From Mytilus trossulus (lineage: Eukaryota; Mollusca; Bivalvia; Mytilida; Mytilidae): a stretch of DNA of 64,000 nt. The notes below the pieces were generated by a model, which was given only the letters and a program-made list of their open reading frames with translations, did not search any database and had not been told where the DNA came from. The stretch spans positions 22,464,931-22,528,930 of the forward strand of contig NC_086386.1 of NCBI RefSeq assembly GCF_036588685.1. Direction: 5' to 3'. The position numbers and the translations under genes were made by a program. Shown here piece after piece: positions 1-9,300 of this stretch. Each line of letters opens with the position of its first letter. Position 1 is the stretch's first letter.

Positions 1-122
1 ATACTTGGATTAGGTTTAATTTATAGCTAAACTCATATTGGATTTAGCTATTCAGCTATTGCATAAACTGTGTTGTGCATGCCGTTAAAATCCATAATTA
101 CAATCTTTTGTATCCATTTAAA

Positions 123-294
123 AAAGAAGATGTGATTGCAAATAAGTCAACTGTCAACAAGAGACCAAAATGACACAGAAATTAACAACTATAGGTCACC
201 GTACGGCCATCAGCAATGAGCCCATACTGCATAGTTAGCTATAAAAGGCCCGGAAACGACAAAGTAAAACAATTCAAACAAAAAATAACGGCCT
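123..294 (+). repeat. Short dispersed repeat, family A, near-complete copy
   Basis: An element of about 170 bp that begins near AAGAAGATG and ends near AACGGCC. It holds the segments GACCAAAATGACACAGAAAT, GGTCACCGTACGGCC and GCTATAAAAGGCC. The same sequence recurs on the opposite strand at 55204-55388, in part at 18484-18576, and split in two at 4158-4712. It behaves like a SINE or MITE. I see no coding capacity. I recognise it as abundant in mussel sequence, which is memory and not a search. Confidence 0.7.
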
Positions 295-298
295 TTTT

Positions 299-1836
299 TT
301 TAATGACATTGCTTATCTTGTAAAATCGTAAGAGTTCGAAAAGGAATATAAGGAATTTATTCTGATAAAAAGAAGATCAAACCAATTTAACGTAGTTTAC
401 CTACACAGTTATAATACAGACGTATAAACAAACTTCGAAAATATTTGACGAATAAGCTAAGCAATACTAAAAACCTTGTTTCTTAGCGTGAGAATGCTTG
501 CAAAACCGTGCATGTTTGAAAAAGGTTTAATGTATCAATCACAAAAAGCAGATCGAATATACTTTTCATAAATCAAGTTTAGAGTTCAAATACAGACCTA
601 TAGGTTGCATGCCTGTAAAAATTGACAAAAGAATGTAATTTTCCATAGGAACTACTTTTACGGCTATAGCTGTACCACTTTTACTATGAAGTTTTAAAAA
701 AAATCTTATCCTAAAATTGAAGGTTTATATGCTCAACAATTTATTTCAAAGCTAACAATATAGAGCTGTGCGGCTTATTTTCAACGTTTATATGCTCTGA
801 ACTTTTCATAGTTTAAACTAACACTTATTTTCTTAACTGCTCCCTACAGCGAATAAAGGGTTTCCACAGATGTCCCAAGTGAGGTCTTTATGAGATGGAA
901 CACAGAGAGCTTAACAGGGAACCAGTATGTAAACAAAATCAAATTTCCATGAATATTCAAGACCTCCCCGAAACAGGCGTGGTTTGAGAAACAGCTGTGT
1001 TTACAAAGTGCGACCTAAAGATTTTCGCTATTTTTCCTAAAAAGATAGTGATTGGTCTTAGATATGAATGATAGCATTTCTTAATGAATTACATGAAAGA
1101 CAGTCAGACGTTTGGAGATTTCATTTACGGACACAATTTCAATAATTTTATCTAAAAGAAAAAGCTCGTTATTTGTAGTAATCTTATACAATGTTAGTAT
1201 CAACAGAGAGGCGAACTATATTTGTAGAAATCAATTATACAAATTAATAATAGCATGCATAGCAGATAACAAAATCTGATAACAAGATTAACAGACGTAC
1301 ACAAAAAAAACATTGAAACATTACAGTGGATTACAACGAACCACACCCCAAAAAAAAGATGAGCAGATTGTTTTCCTCATACGGGAGCCGTCGTGTCTTT
1401 CATTAATGTACAAATCCGGGGGAGAGTTTAATTAAGTAGTTCATATTCGACAAAAAGAGAACAGTAGTGTTAGTATTGTTGTTACGAACATTGTATACGT
1501 TGTAAAATGTAACACAGAATATACGAAGCTATCCACTATATCGTGATGAAGTCCTTAAAAGTTTCAATATGACTATTTCGGCTTTGCTTTTGTACCATGA
1601 TATATCCTTGACATTAATCATAAGATGACATTGTCAACTCATGCGTATAAATGATAGTGTCATGTAGTATAAAATACAACTTTTATATGTGTGGTCGAAA
1701 AATAAAAATTAAATTGTAAAAGATGTAGTCATGTCTTGTTTACATACGCTATTTGGGTGTTTTGACTCCGTGGACTCTCTGTCAATAGTTTTGTTATGTG
1801 GCACCTCATTGTAAAAAAATTCCGTTTGAATGCATT
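299..1836. other. No gene seen
   Basis: AT-rich sequence with stop codons in all frames and no exon-like block with splice sites. I see nothing in it that I can name. Confidence 0.5.
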
Positions 1837-1888
1837 TAATAGAGGTTTCTCAACATCTTACGAACGAACGAAAACTGACATAACCGTA
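1837..1888 (+). repeat. Direct-repeat copy 1 of a 50-bp segment
   Basis: The segment starts TTAATAGAGGTTTCTCAACA and runs to GACATAAC. It recurs with a few changes at 3188-3238, in the same orientation. It directly precedes the hammerhead array here, and it directly abuts the 5' break of the LINE fragment in the second copy. Confidence 0.7.
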
Positions 1889-1981
1889 ACTTAGCCGTAT
1901 TTGGCACATCTTTTTGGAATTTTTGATCCTCAATGCTCTTCAACTTTGTACTTGTTTGGTTTTATAAATATTTTGAAATGA

Positions 1982-2025
1982 GCGTCACTGATGAGTCTTA
2001 TGTAGACGAAACGCGCGTCTGGCGT
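1982..2025 (+). ncRNA. Hammerhead ribozyme 1 (type I, intact core)
   Basis: The CUGAUGA core is at 1988-1994. Stem II pairs GUCU (1995-1998) with AGAC (2004-2007). GAAA is at 2008-2011. Stem III is minimal: A2011-U2018 and C2012-G2017 around a GCGC loop. The cleavage triplet is GUC, with predicted cleavage after 2019. Stem I pairs 1982-1987 with 2020-2025, six pairs including two G-U. All invariant core bases are present. The very short stem III matches metazoan retroelement hammerheads, which often cleave best as dimers. Confidence 0.85.
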
Positions 2026-2067
2026 ACCTGATGAGTTTTATGTAGACGAAACGCGCGTCCGGCGTAC
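2022..2067 (+). ncRNA. Hammerhead ribozyme core 2 (40-bp tandem duplicate)
   Basis: CUGAUGA at 2028-2034, stem II closed by AGAC at 2044-2047, GAAA at 2048-2051, stem III loop GCGC and GUC ending at 2059. It lies exactly 40 bases after the first core, so it arose by local duplication. Its own stem I is poor, because C2027 faces C2060 and the next pair also fails. It may not fold alone. One stem II pair is now U-G. Confidence 0.65.
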
Positions 2068-2165
2068 TAAATTATAATCCGGGTACCTTTGATAACTATT
2101 AACACCACTGGGTCGATGCCACTGCTGGTGGACGTTTCGTCCTCGAGGGTATTACCAGCCCAGTA

Positions 2166-2185
2166 GTCAACACTTCGGTGTTGAC
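2166..2185 (+). ncRNA. UUCG tetraloop hairpin inside the ribozyme unit
   Basis: GTCAACAC, TTCG, GTGTTGAC: an eight-base-pair perfect stem capped by a UUCG tetraloop. It lies between the two ribozyme copies. UUCG-capped stems are unusually stable in RNA, so this fits a unit that works as a folded transcript. Only one copy is in the window. Confidence 0.7.
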
Positions 2186-2376
2186 ATGAATATTAATAAT
2201 GTGGTTATTTTCATAAATTTCCTGTTTACAAAACTTTGAATTTTTCGAAAAACAAAGTATTTTCTTATCCCAGGTATAGATTACCTTAGCCGTATTTGGC
2301 ACAACTTTTGGGAATTTTGGATCATCAATGCTCTTCAACTTTGTACTTGTTTGGTTTTATAAATATTTTGATATGA

Positions 2377-2420
2377 GCGTCACTGCTGAGTCTTATGTAG
2401 ACGACACGCGCGTCTGGCGT
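2377..2420 (+). ncRNA. Hammerhead ribozyme 3 (decayed core)
   Basis: Same layout as ribozyme 1 at the second unit, but the core reads CUGCUGA (2383-2389) and GACA (2403-2406) where CUGAUGA and GAAA are expected. Both changes hit invariant positions, so self-cleavage is probably lost. The corresponding cleavage site would follow 2414, which is 395 bases after site 1 and 355 after site 2. Confidence 0.7.
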
Positions 2421-2689
2421 TCTAAATTATAATCATGGTACCTTTGATAACTAATAACTTGAGTAAAACAGGTTGCATTGATTGGTGGTTGCTTTACTCC
2501 GCATTAGCACAAAAAGGCTATATCGCGGCGAGAGCTAATTCAAATATTTTTCACAATTTAAAGCATATTTTTAAAATAAGACAAAAAAGTCCTTCAATAT
2601 AATAAAACCCCATACTGAAGCAAAATGATTATTTACAAATACAAATCAACAGTAAGATAACGTGATAAAAATTAATTAAATATAATAAC

Positions 2690-3190
2690 ATTTTTATATT
2701 CTATAATAAATTATAGTTTCTTTTTAAAATGCAACAATATTTGTAAATGGAACATTATTGAATAAATCATACATATTATTGACATTGAAATGCTTCTTAC
2801 GAATATCAGCAAAGTCAATACAATTAATCAAAACATGTTTAATAGTATACTTGCAGTTGCAAGGTACACATTGTGGTTCATCTTCATTTTTTAAAAGATA
2901 CTCATGTGTTATTCTAGTATGACAAATATGACATCTAGTAATATCACACTGATCTTTTCCGCACATAAAACTATTAAAAGGTTTGCCTAAATTAGGTTTA
3001 AGTGCATGCAATTTATTATTATCTCTTTTACTCCATTAATTTTTCAATATATTAAAAATAAATTCTCTAATATTCGATTTAAAATCAGTATATGGTATAT
3101 CACAGTTAGATAGAGGGTCACCCAGGTCATGTTTTGCCTCAAGGTCTACAGCTGTTTTTCCAAGGATTCCAACATGACTCGGAACCTATT
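2690..3190 (-). pseudogene. 3' fragment of a non-LTR retrotransposon (RNase H / C-terminal zinc region)
   Basis: Read on the minus strand, the segment begins with VPSHVGILG and then matches the end of a LINE ORF2. VPSHVGI is typical of the RNase H domain in Jockey/I-type elements. A later CHIC...CVPC...H...C arrangement with EYLL and HVLINC is the usual C-terminal zinc-binding region of the same proteins. An in-frame TAA lies just before the WSKRDNNKLHALKP stretch, and the copy starts abruptly near 3190. It is a 5'-truncated, dead copy. The clade is not certain. Confidence 0.65.
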
Positions 3191-3238
3191 TAATAGAGGT
3201 TTTTCAACATCTTACGAGCGAACGGAAACTGACATAAC
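3188..3238 (+). repeat. Direct-repeat copy 2 of a 50-bp segment
   Basis: Second copy of the segment at 1837-1888, with about five differences. After GACATAAC it continues with unrelated sequence. It sits exactly at the 5' break of the LINE fragment. Confidence 0.7.
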
Positions 3239-4054
3239 TTGACGTAATTTGCCGTAACGCGAAAACATGGAGCATTCATTTATTCAATAATTTCGTCTGT
3301 GATCTTCTTCCCTTTAAAATGTCTTTTACATGAAAAAATATATACATTCGGGATTTTCTAAGACCATTTTGAGTTGTAGAAATATTAAATTGACTTGATA
3401 TACACATGTATATATAACATATGATAAACAAATTACTGTTCATTCAAAACAGTTGAAAATCTAAGAATACAATATTTAGACTTACGACAAAAATCGTACA
3501 AAAGATTTTGATAAAAAGGACAACATCTTTTCAATTATTTTTAATACATATATGAAAAAGAGTAAATTTAGAACTTTGGTATTTTGAATCTTTTTGAATT
3601 TGATCATGAATCAAATCAATGGAAGAAGGTCTTTCGCAAACATGAGGTAAAACTCATCTAGGCGTGAACGCCTCTAGTTCTTCATTTGCTAGAGAAAAAA
3701 AACATTCACGGATTCGGGTAACTTGGTTGCTTTAACTACAAAATCCAAATGATCACTTCTTGAACTTAAATGCCTATAACTGATATAAATTCTAGCTAAA
3801 CGGATAAACTCATGAAGTTAAGATAAATATTTAACAAAAAAAATTGAAAGATGTTCTGTAATGTTGTTTTTGTGTTGTTTTGTTTTCATGGCAATTCTTA
3901 TTCTCTCAGTGTATGTTTTATTAACGTATACATTTTATTATACATGTTATATATAACATTTTGTTTGTATTAGTGTATTAGGTATACTGTTATTTTTGTT
4001 TATCTGATGAGTTAAGCATTTTTCAACAGATTTTTTAATTCGTTCATACGTTTT
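3239..4054. other. No gene seen
   Basis: AT-rich. The only structure I see is a small perfect hairpin near 3659-3674 (AGGCGT, GA, ACGCCT). Confidence 0.5.
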
Positions 4055-4142
4055 ACTGATAAACCACTGTAAAGGTTAGGGGAGGGTTGGGATCCTACTT
4101 ACATGTTTAAACCCCGCCACATTATGTATGTATGTATGTATT
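4055..4142 (+). repeat. Family C repeat fragment with an ATGT microsatellite
   Basis: GGGGAGGGTTGGGATC followed by ATGTTTAAACCCCGCC matches the start of the longer family C copy near 10146. It breaks off into (ATGT)n at about 4122-4142. Confidence 0.6.
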
Positions 4143-4157
4143 TTGTGTACATAAAAA

Positions 4158-4712
4158 AGGCCATCAGATTTCTTGTTTAAATCGTTTTACATTGTCATTT
4201 CGGGGCCTTTTATATCTAACTATGCGGTATTGTCTTTGCTCATCTCCATTTGTTTTCAAAACAAACAGTTTACCTGTGAAATCAATTACATGGTACTGGG
4301 GGGTATTACAATTGATCAAGTTAGTTAATATTTCAGGTGAACGTCCTTCACAACAATATAAAATGTGATGTGGAAATTCTTGGAAGGAATTAAACCGCCG
4401 GACAAATAAAAAAAAATAAGTGAAAATCAAAAGGAAGATCGAAATAAAGTATATGAAATTGACAAAAGGAACCACAAATACCAAAACTTATGTAAACGAA
4501 AGCACCAAGATAAAATTAAACATCTATCATTTATAGAAGTGTTTGTCAAATTAATGTCATTTGTGCAGGACCAGTAGATTTGGAGCCGTATAAGTAGAGT
4601 TTTTAGTCCACTGATCCGGCTGGCCAGAACACATAAAAGCTTAAATTTGACCCCTGCCGTACGGTAACCTATAATAGTTAATTTCTGTGTCATGTTGGTC
4701 TATTGTTGAGAT
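4158..4712 (-). repeat. Family A repeat split by a 400-bp insertion
   Basis: Positions 4158-4247 match one end of family A in reverse orientation, from GGCC to TTTGCTCATC. Positions 4650-4712 match the rest, from GCCGTACGGTAACC to TTGGTCTATTG. The 400 bp between them have no counterpart in the other copies. This is either a nested insertion or a replaced segment. Confidence 0.55.
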
Positions 4713-6270
4713 TTGTTTCAATGGCAATCGTAACACAAAAAACTTAAAAAATGGATAAGGAAGATTAATCAGACATTGAAACAATAGAAATTCGTAACAT
4801 TCAACAACAGAAAACCTCGAAAATAAAATGCAAAGTTGAAAAAAGACTGCTATTGTTGACTGTTGTCTTTTAACACACTGCAATATTGGTAGACATTTAT
4901 CGTGCATAGCTTTTTGTCTTATCAGTTGTATTTTTGAAATAGAAATACTAAATAGTAAAGAATAAGAAATTTCAATACGGAAGCTTTGCAAGATGGCGTT
5001 AGGTCCTAGATATAAATGAGAGTTTTTATGAGATACATAAATGTAAAGTGGCAATTTGAGGAAATTTTGTTAGCAATAGAAACTATCATTAAATGAATGC
5101 ACAATGTCATTGAAATAATTAAAAGTTTGACAACAATACACAAAAAACAACATGGAAACATGAACCCCATTACACATAAAAAAAACAATCGTGTTCCTGA
5201 TAGCCTACGTGTCTGTCATATAAGTACACGACCTGTTATAAGTTTGATTCAGTTGGTCATATTCATGATGCTGAGACAAGGAAAACAGATTGTTCATACA
5301 GACAATTCGAACTAACTGTCTTCATCTGTGACACATATTATCTACAAAGATCCATTGACTCGTGACAGCGTCCGTAACATTTACGCGATTTCAACATTGC
5401 TTTGTATAATTCATTATCCTTGCAATCTTATACTGACAGAAATCGTTACACGACGTGTCAACACATACCCAAATTGATGACATCATATTGTCCAATATCA
5501 AACTGTACATATTTAGTCGGAAATTTAAAAAAAAACCAACTAAAGTATGTTAGTTTGGTTTAGGAAAGTTAAAATATGAGCAGATTGGGACCCAAATAAT
5601 TCCAGTGCTCAATATAAGGCAAAAATTAGAGTCAGCCTAAGAAACAAAATATATGGAAAAGGATTTCAATACATTATCAATGTTTGTTAAGGTAGATTGT
5701 TCATTCACTAATGCTCTTCTAATTAATGCATCAATTTTGAATTCCATATTTTTGTTAATGTTTCAAAAGACAACATCCATAATGGTTAAGTTTACAAAAT
5801 CCAAAGTAACCCTCAAAGCTGCATTGTAAATGAATGTTCGTAGTAATTAGTTCAAGGAGGTGGATTGACCCAGTGTTCCCTATGATGTTAATCTAATTGA
5901 TAGAATGGAAAATAGTCGAAAAAAATATATGAATTAATTCTTTTTTTCTTTTTTTTCTTTAGATGCTGATGATTTGTTTGTTTTCTTTTTTCATTTTCTA
6001 TTGGTGATTTACGCCTTGGTTTTAATACATACAGTTCCTGTTTGTTTCCTTAAATTATTTAAATCGATTAACGGGATTTGATCATCTTTAAAAAATGAAT
6101 GCCTTATCATTATGACCAAGTGGATAAAAAAATTAAAAGTCAATATTGTAGGTTTTTTTTATTAATATATCAGCTAATTGATCGAATACTACGCATTATA
6201 CGACACAATGTTGACTCAAGTCCTTTATAATAAAAGCTTTGTTAACATCGTTATGTGTTTCGTTATACAG
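4713..6270. other. No gene seen upstream of the first exon
   Basis: AT-rich sequence without an ankyrin-like exon. The stretch TTACGCCTTGGTTTTAAT near 6010 resembles, in reverse, a short repeat at 42650-42725. I see no promoter, and the 5' exons of the following gene are either outside the window or not recognisable. Confidence 0.45.
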
Positions 6271-6369
6271 GATGGTTATACTGCACTTCACCTGGCTGCA
6301 TTTAACGGACAAACCGAAATCGCAAGGATGCTAATTGATGGTGGTATTAATCTAAATTTACAGGATGTG
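6271..6369 (+). CDS. ROCO gene exon 1 in window: ankyrin repeat
   Basis: Ninety-nine bases, exactly one 33-residue ankyrin repeat: [13 protein letters not shown], then [11 protein letters not shown], ending NLNLQDV. Acceptor is TTATACAG and donor GTAAGT. Phase 0 at both ends, the usual one-repeat-per-exon layout. Since it starts mid-array, further 5' exons are expected. Confidence 0.9.
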
Positions 6370-9300
6370 GTAAGTGAATTACATGTCACATGTTTTTACT
6401 AATAATATGTCAATATATGATAAGACATCACCGAAACTAACTCGAATCGTATGTGCATAATGAAAATGAATGTCTCTTCAGTGATGTTGGACGTTGCCAT
6501 TTATAATTACATTATATGTGAATTTTGAAAACCCTGAACAACCGCACACGTTAGAAAAGGGTTCAAGAGGGAATACGTTTTCTTACAATACCTGAATGCT
6601 TGCATATACAATAGTTATAGAATTAATCAACATCAGAAATCTATTACAAAATATTATCCAACTGTCATGTTTTAATTTGCACGAAATATATCATTAATGA
6701 CAATGCAGATATACCGTTAAAAGATGACCGACAAATACAATCATAGAACTACTACTAGACGTTCACTAAATACAGGTAACACGAAATAAGGATGTCCAAC
6801 GTTAAAAGAACATTTTTGAAAAAAAACATATATGTACGACTATAAATAAATTTGATTGATTTATATAAACTTTTATATAAACTTTAGTTTTCTAATATTT
6901 TGGCCACCAGCATCACTGAAGAGACATGTATTGTCGAAATGCGCATCTGGTGGAACAAAATTGGTACCGTTGATTTTATTATAGAGAAATGAAACGGTTT
7001 GCGATACTTTATTCAATTAACGTAATTTCCTTTATATAGAAAAAAAAGTCAAAACTTCTATTTTTTCAAATATCTACAATGTGTTTTAACTAATCTATCA
7101 TGTTTTTAGTAAAATGAATGTGTCTGCTTGAAACCATCTTTTAAAAGACCATTTGAAAAGAATAGGAATAAGTTGTTGGTAACAAAACGCGATAGCTACG
7201 AAATTTTACAATTCATTGCATGCTAATTTTGAACACGAGTTGCGATTTTATCAAAAATTTAGAAACTGCAATTCATGAAAATATAAAAATACATGCTAAG
7301 CAAAGTTAGTGAGACCCGACATGTGGTAACTATTTGAATTAAAAATAAAATCTATAAAAACGGAAAGTCCCATTTCAAATGGCAAAATCAAAAGCTCCAA
7401 CAGAGGGTACCGATTTGAAATTTTGGTTACTCGAAAAAGTAAACACGGGGAAGTAACAAAGCTATGGTTATGTTTACTTAACCATTTTAACGGAAAATGA
7501 CACTTGTTAGAATTTATCAAACGTTACTATTCACATAATTATACCGTAGTTTTTGTTTTACCAAGCATGGTTCGACAGCACTGCTTGATGCCGGAAATAA
7601 TGGACATGCCGATCTTGTCTTTTTGCTTTTTGACAATAATGCTGATATCAATATACAGAACAAGGAAGGTTGGAAATTGTGCATATCATTTATAGAACCA
7701 AATCGATATTAAAAACTGATCTACACACATAAATTACATTAAATGTCCCCTTAAACAACGTCAAAGATGCTTTTGCATTTAAAATTCCGGAACGTTTTCG
7801 TTGTAAATTTATAGTACTGTTTTATCTTCTACTGGAAAGATACTATTTAGTTAGCGTGGACTTAAACATCAATGAGCTATTACAAAGTAATGGTCCATGT
7901 AAATATCTAATATTGCAGAAAATGGATTATTGCTTTCTCTGTTGATATATCTCAAATACCGACCATACATATGTACAAATTGTAAGACTAACACGAGGCG
8001 AACACAAAATACATGTAACACTTTAGACGAATATTGTTAAGTAGGAATTTAAATAACAAAAAATTCCGAGCTCCGAGGAAAATTTGACACGGAAAGTCCC
8101 TAATCAAAATGCCCAATCCAAAGCTCATATACATCAATTGAATTGTTATCAACTGTCTTATTTTTGACTTGGTACAGATACATGTTTTTTCTGTATGTAG
8201 AAAATGATGGTGAAATTATGATGATTCAGAATCTATACACTTATGTATTTTTGTTTAAAAAGACTAGTGTTTTGAAAAGAAAAATGCGATATGAAATTTA
8301 ATTCACATGATACCCTTTATTTTCAAAACGTCTGTGTATTTGTTCCTGAAATAATTCAGAGCGTCAAATAAACAGAAATCAATGTAATGAAATGGTTATA
8401 AACGGTAAGATTCAGGACAAAAGACTGGACATGTATTTATATGTAACACCTTAACCTAACTTTAATTAAAATAAAACCAAGCAAACAAAAACATTCATAC
8501 TTTTTGCATTCATGTAAATGTTGCAATGTTGCATGTTAACCATTTAACTGTTGTACTCATTTCTGTACACAAAAGAGGTAGCGATGAACACTTATAGCTC
8601 TCCTTTTTTTAGTGTCGGCAATGGGTTTTTTTCTGTTCAGTATACCTTTCCCTTGTACTTGAATATAAAATTAAAGATGTGAAATATAGTCCACTTAATC
8701 ATGCCATAACGATGATTTGTTTTGTGATTTATAAATGTTTATATTAATCAGAAAAGAGAACTTAATTTGTGAACATGTCAGTTCTAAAACATGAATTGAA
8801 ACACAAATGCTATATCATCTTTCTATTATTGAGAAAATTTCAGAGGAAAATATCAAAACTTTGATTTAATGTATTGTTTTATGAGATTTATACCTTTAAT
8901 AAATACTAAAGTATTTAAATAACAAAGAATAAATCAATCAATAATTTAACAAACCAAATTTAACAAATCAATCAAGATCAGATGTCAATAGTTCTTTCTT
9001 TGATCTCTTCTACATACTTTATTTTTACGTACCTGAAATAATCGATTATTCTTAGTTTTGAACATTTACACATGTGATAAGTGACTAGATGATTGTGATA
9101 AATTACTCATTATTTTATGAAATTATTTGTCAGGCCATGAGGCCAACCATGCTTGATCATTCTTAATAATTCTACTTTCGGTTTAAACTAATTTTTTTAT
9201 ACCAAAACAAATGACGGACAAAAATCCTTTTTGTTTTTGTTTGTGAATATTTCTTTCTTATATGATTTTTATATATGATATAGGATCACTGAGTAATGTA

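Larger units (their letters stand above)
1889..2460 (+). mobile_element. Tandem hammerhead-ribozyme element (retrozyme-like or Penelope pseudo-LTR)
   Basis: Two head-to-tail copies of one unit. TTAGCCGTATTTGGCACA begins at 1891 and again at 2286, a period of 395 bp. Each copy runs through CTTCAACTTTGTACTTGTTT, a hammerhead core, and GGTACCTTTGATAACTA. The first copy contains an extra 40-bp duplication of the ribozyme core. The 2100-2284 segment between copies carries a UUCG-capped hairpin. No reading frame is present. Tandem units with hammerhead ribozymes are known from retrozymes (non-autonomous elements copied through circular RNA) and from terminal repeats of Penelope-like elements. The sequence alone does not decide which this is. 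Confidence 0.75.

Noticed and set aside
4641..5054. Open frame of 137 codons, minus strand
   Set aside because: It starts within a family A repeat and has no recognisable domain; composition is that of random AT-rich sequence.
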